DNA from: Sphingomonas sp. YR710
Lineage (GTDB): Bacteria > Pseudomonadota > Alphaproteobacteria > Sphingomonadales > Sphingomonadaceae
Direction: 5' to 3'
DNA: 64,000 nucleotides
Assembly (NCBI RefSeq): GCF_900101455.1
Contig: NZ_FMZJ01000011.1
Span: 1-64,000, forward strand
Part shown: piece by piece, positions 35,991 to 45,128 of the stretch
How positions within the stretch are numbered: the stretch's first letter is position 1
Layout of the letters: each line of letters opens with the position of its first letter
Made by a program: the position numbers and the translations under genes
Notes under the pieces: generated by a model
The model's database searches: none
Told to the model about the DNA's origin: nothing
What the model saw: only the letters and a program-made list of their open reading frames with translations

Positions 35991-36371
35991 TTACTTGATG
36001 ATGAAGGTCGTCCCGAGATGGGCCTGACTGGTCTTGTCGATCACGAGCACGCCAAGCTTCGCGCCCGGCTTAAGCTTGAGCACCGGCCCATCGAAGCGGT
36101 TCCCGGCCGCCGGCTTCAGCATGATATTCTGAGTCTTGCCGCCGGCATCGAGCGAAAGCTTGGCGGTCATGGCCGTGGCGACGACGGGTTCGTCATCGTC
36201 GACCACGAACAGCTGGATGCCGGTCGGCGCATTGACGAGTTCGAACAAGGTTTCGCCGCTCATCGATACGATGCCGCCGTGCTTGGGCTGGGTCGCGCCA
36301 TGGGCAAAGGCCGGCTGGCTGGCGCCGGCCGTGGCGATGGCGAGCAGGATCGCGGGCAGGATTTTCTTCAT
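35991..36371 (-). CDS. Small secreted protein of the metal island (unknown function)
   Basis: A 126-residue protein with a clear signal peptide (KKILPAILLAIATAGASQPAFA) and a mature chain beginning HGATQPKHGG, a His-rich N-terminus that could bind metal. The rest is a single beta-rich domain ending LGTTFIIK. ATG 36371 has GAGGAG nine bases before it. It lies between the HupE-like and DUF4198 genes in the same orientation. I do not recognise the family; a periplasmic metal-binding role is a guess from context. Confidence 0.65.
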   Translation of the reverse strand: MKKILPAILLAIATAGASQPAFAHGATQPKHGGIVSMSGETLFELVNAPTGIQLFVVDDDEPVVATAMTAKLSLDAGGKTQNIMLKPAAGNRFDGPVLKLKPGAKLGVLVIDKTSQAHLGTTFIIK

Positions 36372-36402
36372 CTCTCTGTCTCCTCTGGGGTCGCGCGTCC
36401 GA

Positions 36403-37137
36403 TTACTCCGGCGCATGCTGGAGCGTGAAGGCCAAGGTCGCCGTATTCTCGATATGGTCGTACCGCTTGGGATTGTCGGTCGGGCCGTTGAACACCGCCT
36501 GGATCACATTGAGCCCCTGGTTGCGCACCACCAGCGTGACGGTGCCATCGGCGGCGGTCTCGACCGGCTTGGCATCCGGATCATTGATGAGATCGTTGAT
36601 CATCCTGGCGCCCGCGGCGGGCTTGCCGTTGTAGAGCACCTTGTAGGTCAGCTTCTCGCCGAGCAGCTTCGGGATCGGCCCGACCGGCACGATCTGTAGC
36701 GCCTGATCGGGCAGCGCCGGGATCGGCTTGTCGATCGGCCCCATGATCGCCACCGAATATTTGATGTTCTTTTCCGAAAGGGTCGCTTCCGGCATCTCGT
36801 CGCGGCCCTTCTTCTCGAACTCGCCATTGCCGACGCGCGACCAGATGCCGTTCTGGAAAACCACCGACAAAAGGGTGGGCTGCTGGTCGGTATCGACCAG
36901 CACGATCGGGCCGGCGATCCGGGGTTTAGCCGCGATCGCCTGATAATTTGCGTCGTAGCCGGTCATCTTCTCGATCAACGAGAAGCGTTTGACAGCGTCG
37001 AGATCGTCGGCGCCGACGCCGTAGATGAGAGCGGTCTGCTTGGCGCGCTGTGCGAACCAGACCGCATGCGCGTCGACCGGTGCGGTAAGGATGCCGGCGA
37101 GAATCGCGGCAGCAACAATGGGCTTCAGACTAGGCAT
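36403..37137 (-). CDS. DUF4198-family periplasmic protein
   Basis: A 244-residue secreted protein. Signal peptide AAILAGILTAPVDA is followed directly by HAVWFAQ, the usual mature start of DUF4198 proteins, which resemble nickel/cobalt-binding periplasmic components (NikK/CbiK-like). Two beta-rich halves are visible, the second with KLTYKVLYNGKPAAGARM, a typical carboxypeptidase-regulatory-like repeat. It is the first gene of the set running down to the anchor protein. Likely binds and delivers a divalent metal. Confidence 0.75.
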   Translation of the reverse strand: MPSLKPIVAAAILAGILTAPVDAHAVWFAQRAKQTALIYGVGADDLDAVKRFSLIEKMTGYDANYQAIAAKPRIAGPIVLVDTDQQPTLLSVVFQNGIWSRVGNGEFEKKGRDEMPEATLSEKNIKYSVAIMGPIDKPIPALPDQALQIVPVGPIPKLLGEKLTYKVLYNGKPAAGARMINDLINDPDAKPVETAADGTVTLVVRNQGLNVIQAVFNGPTDNPKRYDHIENTATLAFTLQHAPE

Positions 37138-37252
37138 GAATGATCATCCTATGGTTTGGCGCCCCACGGCGCTGTTGGATCAAGTTTATAGAGCATCGAC
37201 GGGATGGACGGTTTTTCTACACCCCGGCGCTGGCAGGATCGCTGCCCGCAGG

Positions 37253-37285
37253 CGGAGCACGCAGCATAATTCACTGCGTGCTCCG
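37253..37285 (-). terminator. Hairpin directly after the RND pump operon
   Basis: CGGAGCACGCAG and CTGCGTGCTCCG form a perfect 12-bp stem with a nine-base loop, six bases past the czcA-like stop. No T-run follows, so it is a candidate terminator of the czcCBA-like operon without the usual tail. Confidence 0.55.
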
Positions 37286-37290
37286 GATCC

Positions 37291-40200
37291 TCATCTGCGG
37301 CCGGTCAGCCTGAACATCAGCGCCGATATCGCCGGAAGCACGAGGAGGGTGAGGGCGGTCGACGTGATCAGCCCGCCGATCACCACGGTCGCCAGCGGAC
37401 GTTGCACCTCGCTGCCGGTTCCGGTCGCCAGCGCCATCGGCACGAAGCCGAGGCTGGCGACCAGCGCGGTCATCAGCACCGGCCGCACGCGCTCCATCGC
37501 GCCGGCCGCGATCGACGCATCGATCGCTTCGCCATCATCGATCCGCTTGCGGATCGCGCCCATCATGACCAGCCCGTTGAGCACGGCCACCCCCGACAAG
37601 GCGATGAACCCGACGGCGGCCGTGATCGAGAACGGGATACCGCGCAGCAAAAGCGCGAACACACCACCGGCGAGCGCCATCGGCACCGCGCTGAACACGA
37701 TTAGCGCCGGAATCGCCCCGCCCAATGCCATGTAGAGCAAGGCGAAGATCAGCACGAAGCAGATCGGCACGACGATCAGCAGGCGCATGCGGGCGGACCG
37801 CAGGCTTTCGAACGTGCCGCCCCATTCGGCGTACATCCCCGTCGGCAGCGTCATCCTGCCGATCTTTGCCTGCGCCTCATTGACGAAGCCGCCGAGATCG
37901 CGATCGCGCACATTCGCCTGGACGACCACCATCCGCTTGCCATTCTCGCGACTGATCTGGTTGAGGCCTTCGGTATAATGGAACCGCGCCACTGCGCGCA
38001 GCGGGATCGAGCGCGATGGCTCGCCCCCGGCGGCGGGCAGCATCACCGGGATCGCGCCCAGCGTCTCGATATCGTCGCGCTGGACGTCGGGCAGGCGAAC
38101 GACCACGTCGAAGCGGCGATCCCCTTCATACAGCATGCCGGCGTCGCGCCCGCTGAGTGCGGCTGCAACCGTGTTCGCGATCTCCTCGACCGACAGGCCG
38201 TACCGGCCCGCAGCCTGCCGATCGATCTGGATATCGAATGTCGGCGCGCCCGAAGTCTGTTCGGTCTGCACATCGGCGGCACCGGGCACCGTCCGCAGTG
38301 CGGCGGCGATCCGTCCCGCGGTTTCGCTCATGTTGTCGAGATCGTCGCCATAGAGCTTCACCGCCACGTCCGAACGCACGCCCGCGATCAGCTCGTTGAA
38401 GCGCATCTGGATCGGTTGCTGGATTTCGGTGCGGTTGCCGATCAGCGGCTTCATCTTCGCTTCGATGCGGCGCAATATATCCGCCTTGCTGCGAACCTCC
38501 TTCGGCCATTCGCTTTCGGGCTTGGGGATGACATAGGTGTCCGACGCATTTGGCGGCATCGGATCGGTGCCAAGATCGGCATTGCCGTTCTTCGAAAACA
38601 CCATGGCGACTTCGGGGAGCGATTTCAGGGCGTCCTCGATGCGGAGCTGCATCTGGGTTGACTGATCGATCGAGGCCGATGGGATGCGGAAATTGGTGAC
38701 CGTGATGTCCTTCTCGTCGAGCTGGGGCATGAACTCCTCGCCCAGCGCGCCGAAGAGAAGCGCGGCCGCCAGGAACACGCCGGCGCCGGCCGCCACGAAC
38801 GGCAGCGGCCGGCGGATCGCCTTCGCCAGCAGCGGGGCATATCGCTGCTTGAACCAGCGGATCGGCCTGACCTCGGTTTCGCTGACCTTCCCGGTGATGA
38901 AGAGCGCCGTCATTGCCGGCACGAAGGTCAGCGACAGGATGAAGGCACTGGCAAGCGCGATCATCAATGTGATGGCCATCGGCGCGAAAGTCTTGCCTTC
39001 GACACCCTGGAAAGTGAGCAGCGGCACGAACACCAGGAAGATGATCGCCTGGCCATAGACCGTGGGCTTCACCATTTCCTGCGCGGCGTGGGTGGTTTCC
39101 TCCATGCGCTCGGCGTGGGTTAGCAACCGGCCCTCATGTTCCTGCCGTTCGGCCAGCCGCCGAAGCGCATTTTCGACGATGATGACCGCACCATCGACGA
39201 TCAGGCCGAAGTCGAGCGCGCCGAGGCTCATCAGATTGCCCGATACGCGCAGCCCGTTCATCCCTGCCGCAGTCATCAGCATCGTGATCGGGATCACCGC
39301 CGCCGTGATCAGCGCGGCCCGGATATTGCCGAGCAGCAGAAACAAGATGACGATGACGAGCAGCGCGCCTTCAGTCAGGTTCTTCTCGACCGTGGCGATG
39401 GTGGCGTTGACCAGCTTCGAACGGTTGTACACCGGCTCGGCAACCACATCCGGCGGCAGCGTCCGATTGACCTCGACGAGCTTGTCGGCCACCCGATTGG
39501 CGACGACCCGGCTGTTTTCGCCCGTGAGCATCAGAATCGTCGAGATGACGGCTTCGGCGCCGCCGCGGCTGCCCGATCCGGTGCGGACGGCGCCGCCGAT
39601 CACGACCTGCCCGACATCGCGGACGCGTACCGGCGCACCGGCGCGAGTGGCGACCACCGCATCCTCGATATCGGCGATCGACTTCAGCCGGGCATCGGCG
39701 CGGACGAGAAAACTCTCGCCCGCCCGGCGGATATAGTTGGATCCGGCCGACAGGTTCGCCCGTTCCAGCGCATCGGCGAGTTCGGTGATCGAAAGCCCAT
39801 AAGCGGCAAGCGCGCCAAGGTTCGGCTCGATCACATATTGCTTCACATAGCCGCCGTTGGAATCGACGCCGGCAACGCCGGGCACCGAACGCATCTGCGG
39901 CCGGATGACCCAATCCTGCACGGTCCGCAGATAGGCGGCCTTGGCAAGTTCGGTGGTCAGCCGTTCGCCTTCGGGGGTGAGGTAGCTGCCGTCGGTCTGC
40001 CAGCCAGGCTGGCCCTGGCGTGGCTGCGCGCCCTTGCCGTCCGGGTGCCGGAAGGCGACCGAATACATGAAGATCTCGCCCAGCCCCGTGGCCAGCGGCC
40101 CGAGCCGTGGCTGGACCCCGGCGGGCAGGGTGTCGCTCGCCTGCGCCAGTCGTTCGGCGACCTGCTGCCGCGCGAAATAGATGTTGGTCGAGTCCTTGAA

Positions 40201-40488
40201 GACCGCCGTCACCTGGCTGAAGCCGTTGCGAGTGATCGAGCGGGTCATTTCGAGCCCTGATATGCCGGCAAGAGCGGTTTCGACCGGAAAGGTGACCTGC
40301 TTTTCCATGTCGACCGGGCCGAGGGTCGGCACGAACGCGCTGATCTGGACCTGGCGATTGGTCACGTCCGGAACCGCGTCGATCGGCAATTTTGTGGCCT
40401 GCCACCCGCCAAAGGCGATGATGAGGAGTGTCAGGAAGGCGATCAGCCAGCGACCGCGCACCGACAGCCCAAGGATGCGCGCGATCAT
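37291..40488 (-). CDS. czcA: Heavy-metal efflux RND transporter (CzcA family)
   Basis: A 1065-residue inner-membrane proton/metal antiporter. The chain has the two-fold RND pattern: one N-terminal helix, a large periplasmic domain, six helices, then a second repeat. The transmembrane-4 signature DFGLIVDGAVIIVEN marks the heavy-metal (HME) branch and is closest to the divalent-cation (Co/Zn/Cd, Ni) types rather than CusA. It exports metal across the envelope with the adaptor and outer-membrane partners encoded upstream; both overlaps are ATGA. Neighbouring NreB- and HupE-like genes favour nickel/cobalt. The final residues (FRLTGRR) are normal. Confidence 0.92.
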   Translation of the reverse strand: MIARILGLSVRGRWLIAFLTLLIIAFGGWQATKLPIDAVPDVTNRQVQISAFVPTLGPVDMEKQVTFPVETALAGISGLEMTRSITRNGFSQVTAVFKDSTNIYFARQQVAERLAQASDTLPAGVQPRLGPLATGLGEIFMYSVAFRHPDGKGAQPRQGQPGWQTDGSYLTPEGERLTTELAKAAYLRTVQDWVIRPQMRSVPGVAGVDSNGGYVKQYVIEPNLGALAAYGLSITELADALERANLSAGSNYIRRAGESFLVRADARLKSIADIEDAVVATRAGAPVRVRDVGQVVIGGAVRTGSGSRGGAEAVISTILMLTGENSRVVANRVADKLVEVNRTLPPDVVAEPVYNRSKLVNATIATVEKNLTEGALLVIVILFLLLGNIRAALITAAVIPITMLMTAAGMNGLRVSGNLMSLGALDFGLIVDGAVIIVENALRRLAERQEHEGRLLTHAERMEETTHAAQEMVKPTVYGQAIIFLVFVPLLTFQGVEGKTFAPMAITLMIALASAFILSLTFVPAMTALFITGKVSETEVRPIRWFKQRYAPLLAKAIRRPLPFVAAGAGVFLAAALLFGALGEEFMPQLDEKDITVTNFRIPSASIDQSTQMQLRIEDALKSLPEVAMVFSKNGNADLGTDPMPPNASDTYVIPKPESEWPKEVRSKADILRRIEAKMKPLIGNRTEIQQPIQMRFNELIAGVRSDVAVKLYGDDLDNMSETAGRIAAALRTVPGAADVQTEQTSGAPTFDIQIDRQAAGRYGLSVEEIANTVAAALSGRDAGMLYEGDRRFDVVVRLPDVQRDDIETLGAIPVMLPAAGGEPSRSIPLRAVARFHYTEGLNQISRENGKRMVVVQANVRDRDLGGFVNEAQAKIGRMTLPTGMYAEWGGTFESLRSARMRLLIVVPICFVLIFALLYMALGGAIPALIVFSAVPMALAGGVFALLLRGIPFSITAAVGFIALSGVAVLNGLVMMGAIRKRIDDGEAIDASIAAGAMERVRPVLMTALVASLGFVPMALATGTGSEVQRPLATVVIGGLITSTALTLLVLPAISALMFRLTGRR

Positions 40489-41633
40489 TCCGCCGCCTCC
40501 TTACCGAGTTCGGCCTTGAGCAGGAAGGCATTGCCTGTCGCGATCGGCGTTCCCGCCGTCAGCCCGGAGCTTATCGCGACGAGCCCGCCGCCGCGGCTGC
40601 CGGTCTGGACCGGTTGCGCCTTGAAGCCCGTTCGCGTGCGGACGAACACGACGACCCGGTCGCCGAGCGTCTGCACCGCGTCCTGCGGGACCATCACACC
40701 GTCGGCGATCGCGCCGCCGCTCGCGAAGATGCGCGCCTGAACGAGTTGGCCGGGCGCGATCAGGTCGCTCCCAACCGGCATGATGAGGATGGTCGCCTGC
40801 CGCGTCTGCGGATCGACGACGCCGGTGGCCGAGCGAACGCGGCCTTCGATCTGCCGCCCGTCGACCGCGATCAGCTCCACCCGGTCGCTCGGCCGCACGC
40901 GTGTGGCGTCGTTCGAAGGTACGCTGGCCTCGATCTGAATGCGGCGCGGATCGGCGACACGGAACAGCTCGGTTTCCGCCTGTACGAAGGCACCAAGGCT
41001 GGCGGAGGCCGACGTGATCCGTCCGGAAACGGGGCTGACGACGGCGACAGATCGCCCGTCGCGCGCGACGCGGGCGGCGCTGGCCGCAGCATTCGCCCTG
41101 CGCGCTTCCGCCTGCGCTACCGCGAGATTGGCCTCGGCGCTATCGTAGTCGGCACGCGGCGACACGCCCTGTGCCAATAATTGCCGCTCGCGGGCAAGCT
41201 GTCGGCTCGCCAGCGTCACCCGCGCCGAGGCGGCACCGCGATCGGCGGCGATTGCCGAGGCGTCGCGGCTCTCGACGAAAGCGATCGTCTCACCGGCGCG
41301 AACCGTGTCGCCGATCCGTTTGAAGATGCGCGTGACCGTGCCCGGCGCGCGCGCGGTCAGCACCGCCAGCGCGTCCGGGGTCGCCTCGGCGGTGGCGCTG
41401 GCAACGATGATGGCGTCAACGGCGCCGGATCCCGCGGGCGCGACAGTGATGTCGGATGTCCTGATGCCATCGTTCGAAATTGCGATCGCATCGGTGGAGA
41501 CTGGCGTCTCCTGTGTGGCTTCGGCGGCTGGTGCGGATGGCGCTGTCATACGGGCGGTGGTGAAGCCGGCAAATGCCGCCAGAATGAGCGCCAGTGCGGC
41601 GCCGGCAAATAGCTTCTGCTTGTCGGGAGTCAT
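40485..41633 (-). CDS. czcB: RND efflux periplasmic adaptor (CzcB family)
   Basis: A 382-residue membrane fusion protein. An N-terminal membrane anchor (ALALILAAFAGFTTARM) is followed by a lipoyl-like half (GTVTRIFKRIGDTVRAGETI), a coiled-coil hairpin (about 135-190), the second lipoyl half (GRSVAVVSPVSGRITSASAS) and a beta-barrel. It links the inner-membrane pump to the outer-membrane channel. Both ends overlap the neighbours. I do not see the long N-terminal His-rich metal domain of some CzcB proteins. Confidence 0.9.
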   Translation of the reverse strand: MTPDKQKLFAGAALALILAAFAGFTTARMTAPSAPAAEATQETPVSTDAIAISNDGIRTSDITVAPAGSGAVDAIIVASATAEATPDALAVLTARAPGTVTRIFKRIGDTVRAGETIAFVESRDASAIAADRGAASARVTLASRQLARERQLLAQGVSPRADYDSAEANLAVAQAEARRANAAASAARVARDGRSVAVVSPVSGRITSASASLGAFVQAETELFRVADPRRIQIEASVPSNDATRVRPSDRVELIAVDGRQIEGRVRSATGVVDPQTRQATILIMPVGSDLIAPGQLVQARIFASGGAIADGVMVPQDAVQTLGDRVVVFVRTRTGFKAQPVQTGSRGGGLVAISSGLTAGTPIATGNAFLLKAELGKEAAE

Positions 41634-42898
41634 TGGATCGGATCTCCGAAAATGGTGCGCCCCTGAAGGCGGGCGAGCCGGGCCTGGGCTTCGAAGCGGG
41701 CGGTGCGGGCATCGAGAACCGTGCCGCGTGCGAGCCCGAGGCCGTGGCGGGCGGCAAGCAACTCGATCAACGGCGCCTTGCCGGCCTCATAGGCTATGCG
41801 CGCCAGGCGATAGGTTTCTTCGGCCGTTGCCTGGGCCGTATCAGCGGCCGCGACCCGCTTGTCGACCGCAGCGAGTTCGGCCTTGATGGCCTGCGATTCG
41901 GCGCGCGCATCGTTCTTCGCCATTGCAGCCCGTGCGTCTGCCGCCTGCACTTCGGCACGGGAGGCGGCGATATTGCCGCGATTGCGATCGAAGATATTCA
42001 GCGGGATCGATATGCCGCCCACCACCGCATTCGCCTTTTCAAATTCGAGGCGGCGCATGCCGATGCTGGCGGTAACATTGGGGATCGCGTGTTTGCGTTC
42101 GACGACGAGGCGCCGTTCGGCCGCATCCCGATCCGCGAGCGCCGCGAGATAGGCGGTGCTGGTCGCGGGATCGACGGGGCCGATCGTTGGCGCACGGGCA
42201 GGGCGGTCGAGCAGCGATTCGGAAAGCCCGCTATACGGCTCTTCGACCCCGGCCAGTGCCGATAGCCGTGCGAGCGCGGCGATTCGCGCGGCATTGGCAG
42301 TCTCGAGATCGGCGCTCGCCGCGTTCAGCGACGATTCGGCCTGCAGCGCGCGCAGCCGTGCCTCCTTGCCCGCATCGACCAGCGCCCGGGCGGCACCCAG
42401 ATCGTTCTGGCCTTCCTCGACCTCGTCCTCGGCCAGTGCCACCCGCCGGTCGGCTATTTCGGCGGCGGCGTAAGCGCGGGCGAGATCATAAGCGAAGCCG
42501 ATCCGGGAATCCCGATCGCGAACACGCGCGGCGGTGACGCCGGCCTCGCCCGCGGCGATCCGCGCCGAACGCTTGCCGCCGATCTCGATCGGCTGGCTAT
42601 ATTGCCATGTCGTCTCGGCGCGATCGAACCCGCGATAGGGCTGGGAGCCGGCGACATTCTCGGTCTGCACGCTGACCGTCGGGTTGGGCCGTGCGCGCGC
42701 CTGTTCGGAAAGGCCCTCGGCCCGTCTTATCTCGGCTTCGCTCACCGCGAGCCGCGGCGCATTGGCGGCCTGCCGCAGCAGCGCGGCGAAAGGCGGCGCG
42801 ACACCCGCATGCGCGGTTGCGCACAGGCTCACGACGCACGTCGCGGCCATCATGCCGGACAGCGCGCGACGCGGCAGCCGGCCCGTTGAGGCTATCAT
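41630..42898 (-). CDS. czcC: Outer-membrane efflux protein (CzcC family, TolC-like)
   Basis: About 422 residues with a signal peptide (MMAATCVVSLCATAHA) and long Ala/Glu/Arg-rich helices in two repeats, as in TolC-like channels. RPNPTVSVQTENVAGS and RAIPNVTASIGMRR-like strands border the helical barrels. It forms the outer-membrane exit duct of the pump. ATG 42898 follows a Shine-Dalgarno (AGGGGAA); the frame is open to 42949. First gene of the three-gene pump operon; the small His-rich gene lies 51 bases upstream. Confidence 0.9.
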   Translation of the reverse strand: MIASTGRLPRRALSGMMAATCVVSLCATAHAGVAPPFAALLRQAANAPRLAVSEAEIRRAEGLSEQARARPNPTVSVQTENVAGSQPYRGFDRAETTWQYSQPIEIGGKRSARIAAGEAGVTAARVRDRDSRIGFAYDLARAYAAAEIADRRVALAEDEVEEGQNDLGAARALVDAGKEARLRALQAESSLNAASADLETANAARIAALARLSALAGVEEPYSGLSESLLDRPARAPTIGPVDPATSTAYLAALADRDAAERRLVVERKHAIPNVTASIGMRRLEFEKANAVVGGISIPLNIFDRNRGNIAASRAEVQAADARAAMAKNDARAESQAIKAELAAVDKRVAAADTAQATAEETYRLARIAYEAGKAPLIELLAARHGLGLARGTVLDARTARFEAQARLARLQGRTIFGDPIQ

Positions 42899-42949
42899 AG
42901 TTTTTTCCCCTGAAAGGCTGAAATGAGGGCGCGCGGAGGCGCGCGGCAT

Positions 42950-43321
42950 TCAGCCCCGAGGGGGGCGCAGGATCGAAGGCGGCGCGAGCGACCCGTGGAA
43001 TTGGGTTTGCGCGGGCATCCAGCCCGATGTCACCGGCGCGATCGCCATGACAATGACCGGCGACGTCGGAGGGATGACGGTATGGAGAACCGCATGCGCC
43101 GCCACATGCATCAGATCGGCGAGATCCGGCTGATGATCGGGCGTAGGCGCATGATGGACATCGACGCTGGCGGGATGATCGGCATCATGAACGTGCGGCG
43201 CCGCATCGTGCCAGGTCGCCAGCGCCAGCATTCCGAACAATGCCAGAATCGCCAGCAGCGCCGAAAAGCGCATGCGCGCGCTTTCCCGTGGGGGGCGCGA
43301 ACCGGTCGACAATGTCGTCAT
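42950..43321 (-). CDS. Small His-rich membrane/secreted protein upstream of the RND operon
   Basis: A 123-residue protein (or 107 if ATG 43273 is used). A hydrophobic segment (FSALLAILALFGMLALATW) is followed by a His/Asp-rich stretch (HDAAPHVHDADHPASVDVHH) and another His group (HVAAHAVLHTV). Such small His-rich proteins often lie just before czc/cnr/ncc operons (CzcI-like position) and may sense or buffer metal in the periplasm. The family is not recognised by sequence. Composition and position both support it being real. Confidence 0.65.
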   Translation of the reverse strand: MTTLSTGSRPPRESARMRFSALLAILALFGMLALATWHDAAPHVHDADHPASVDVHHAPTPDHQPDLADLMHVAAHAVLHTVIPPTSPVIVMAIAPVTSGWMPAQTQFHGSLAPPSILRPPRG

Positions 43322-43382
43322 GCCCTCAAGCCTATAGCGGACAGGCCGGGATCACAAGGACTGTCGGATCGCACAGCCGCGA

Positions 43383-44759
43383 TCATTGCCGCGGCCAATG
43401 ATGATGGAGGTCGTCGATCACGAACGGATGAGCGGCGGATGCGCCATGATCTTCGCGCAAATGGGGGTGATCGGACGCAAGATCCGCATGATCATGCGCA
43501 ACCGTATCGGGATCATGAGCAGGCCAGACGCAAAGCGCTGTCGTCGTGCCGATCAATGCGATCACCGCCATCGCGCCAAACGCTGCGGCCTGCCCCGCGC
43601 CTGAACCCAATTGCCCGACAAGCGGGTAGCAGATCAGCCAGCAGCCATGGCTGAGCGCGAACTGGGCGGCGAACAGGGCCGGGCGATCGTCGGCATTGGC
43701 AGAGCGCCTGAGCAGCCGGCCGGACGGCGTCACGCTCATCGAATACGCGATGCCGAGGATGAACCAGCCCGCCAGCAGGGTGTGCCAATAGCCGGCCCCC
43801 TGTTCAACAAAGGCCGTCAGGATGGCGAGCAGCGCCAGGCTGATCGTCATCGCCACGGCCGCGCCGATCATGATCGTGCGGTCGGCGAGGCGGTCGAGGA
43901 TATGCGGCAGGTTGAGCGCGGCCAGAATCGATCCGGCCCCGAACGCCGCGAGGGTGAACGCGACGTCGCGCTGCGACAGACCCAGATTGCCGCGCACGAT
44001 CACGACGGTGTTGACGATCACCATCGAACTCGCCGCCGCCGACGCGAGGGTTAGCGCGAGCAGGCCGCGCAGCCGCGGCGTCTTGAGATAGATTCGTGTG
44101 CCGCGCGTCGTCCTGGCGTAGATCCCGTCCTGGCGCGGCGCCGACGCTGCGGCGCGCGGCAGGACGGTCGAAATGACCAGCAGGGCCGAGCCGAGGAAGC
44201 CGATCGCGGTGCCCGAGAACAGCCAGTGGAAATTGATGACGGTCAGCAGCCCCGCCGCGAGGATCGGGCTGGTGAGGCTTTCCATGTCATAAGCGAGTCG
44301 CGAGAGCGAGAGCGCGCGCGTATAATCGCGTTCTTCGGGCAGCACGTCGGGAATGGTCGCCTGGAAGGTGGGGGTGAAGGCAGCCGACGCCGATTGCAGG
44401 ACGAAGATCAGCACGTAGATCTGCCAGATCTGGTCGACGATCGGCAGGCAGATCGCGACAGCCATGCGGACAAGATCCATGCAGACCAGGAAGGCGCGCC
44501 GCGGCAGCCGGTCGGCAAAGGCGCCGACGATCGGCGCTACGCCGATATAGGCAACCATCTTGATCGCCAAAGCCGTCCCCAGCACCGCGCCCGCACTGCC
44601 GCCGGCGATATCAAACGCCAGCAGGCCGAGCGCGACCGTTGCCAGCCCGGTGCCGATCAGGGCGATGACCTGGGCCAGAAACAGATGGCGATAGGTCCGG
44701 TTGGCGAGAACGGAAAGCACGGAGGGCGGTGTCCTGTCAGGCTCGACGATATCCCCCAT
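43383..44759 (-). CDS. nreB: NreB-like MFS nickel exporter
   Basis: About 458 residues: an MFS permease with some 12 transmembrane segments and a His/Asp-rich C-terminal tail (AHDHADLASDHPHLREDH, then HHHW), the hallmark of NreB, a nickel-exporting MFS protein. The start is uncertain. ATG 44759 gives MGDIVEPDRTPP but has no Shine-Dalgarno and lies inside a predicted operator; GTG 44720, with AGGA upstream, would begin nearer the conserved NRTYRHLFLAQ. The gene is divergent from a CsoR/NreA-type repressor, which probably controls it. Confidence 0.85.
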   Translation of the reverse strand: MGDIVEPDRTPPSVLSVLANRTYRHLFLAQVIALIGTGLATVALGLLAFDIAGGSAGAVLGTALAIKMVAYIGVAPIVGAFADRLPRRAFLVCMDLVRMAVAICLPIVDQIWQIYVLIFVLQSASAAFTPTFQATIPDVLPEERDYTRALSLSRLAYDMESLTSPILAAGLLTVINFHWLFSGTAIGFLGSALLVISTVLPRAAASAPRQDGIYARTTRGTRIYLKTPRLRGLLALTLASAAASSMVIVNTVVIVRGNLGLSQRDVAFTLAAFGAGSILAALNLPHILDRLADRTIMIGAAVAMTISLALLAILTAFVEQGAGYWHTLLAGWFILGIAYSMSVTPSGRLLRRSANADDRPALFAAQFALSHGCWLICYPLVGQLGSGAGQAAAFGAMAVIALIGTTTALCVWPAHDPDTVAHDHADLASDHPHLREDHGASAAHPFVIDDLHHHWPRQ

Positions 44760-44768
44760 GGAGGATAT
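44749..44768. promoter_or_regulatory. Operator-like palindrome 1 (CsoR/RcnR type)
   Basis: ATATCCCCCATGGAGGATAT is palindromic except for one position in the C/G tract. A/T ends around C and G tracts is the usual form of CsoR/InrS/RcnR operators. It overlaps ATG 44759 of nreB, so binding could block transcription or initiation near that gene. Confidence 0.65.
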
Positions 44769-44781
44769 GCCGCAGCTTGAA

Positions 44782-44802
44782 ATATCCCCCCTGGGAGGAT
44801 AT
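44782..44802. promoter_or_regulatory. Operator-like palindrome 2 (CsoR/RcnR type)
   Basis: A second copy of the same element: ATATCCCCC, central C-T-G, GGAGGATAT (21 bases). The two copies are 33 bases apart (start to start, about three helical turns), so two repressor tetramers could sit on the same face of the DNA between nreB and the repressor gene. Confidence 0.65.
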
Positions 44803-44838
44803 GTAAACCCCATCGAAGAACGGACGGGATGGTGGTGG

Positions 44839-45108
44839 ATGACCGAGCACAGGCATGAAAGCCATCCCGCGATCGTCAAGCGGCTGAACCGTGCCGGCGG
44901 GCATCTGCGCAGCATCGTCGACATGATCGAGGCCGGCCGGCCCTGCCTCGACGTTGTGCAGCAGCTCCAGGCCGTCGAAAAGGCGGTGGTCAACGCCAAA
45001 AAGGCGCTAATCAACGATCATATCGACCATTGCCTGGTGCATGCCAAAGACGATGGCGGGGTCGAACTGGCTGTCGAGGAGTTTCGCGCGATTTCCAAAT
45101 ATCTCTAA
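44839..45108 (+). CDS. nreA: CsoR/RcnR-family metal-sensing repressor (NreA/NcrB type)
   Basis: An 89-residue all-helical DUF156 repressor starting MTEHRHESHPAIVKRLNRAG. Cys36, His61 and Cys65 match the Cys-His-Cys metal fingerprint of CsoR; the extra N-terminal His residues (H4, H6, H9) and His64 resemble the nickel-sensing members (RcnR, InrS, NreA). Metal binding should release it from DNA. ATG 44839 is set by the family start. It is divergent from the NreB-like exporter, and two operator-like palindromes lie in the gap, so it likely regulates both genes in response to nickel or cobalt. Confidence 0.88.
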   Translation: MTEHRHESHPAIVKRLNRAGGHLRSIVDMIEAGRPCLDVVQQLQAVEKAVVNAKKALINDHIDHCLVHAKDDGGVELAVEEFRAISKYL

Positions 45109-45128
45109 CGACGGGTTCCTCTTGGGAT

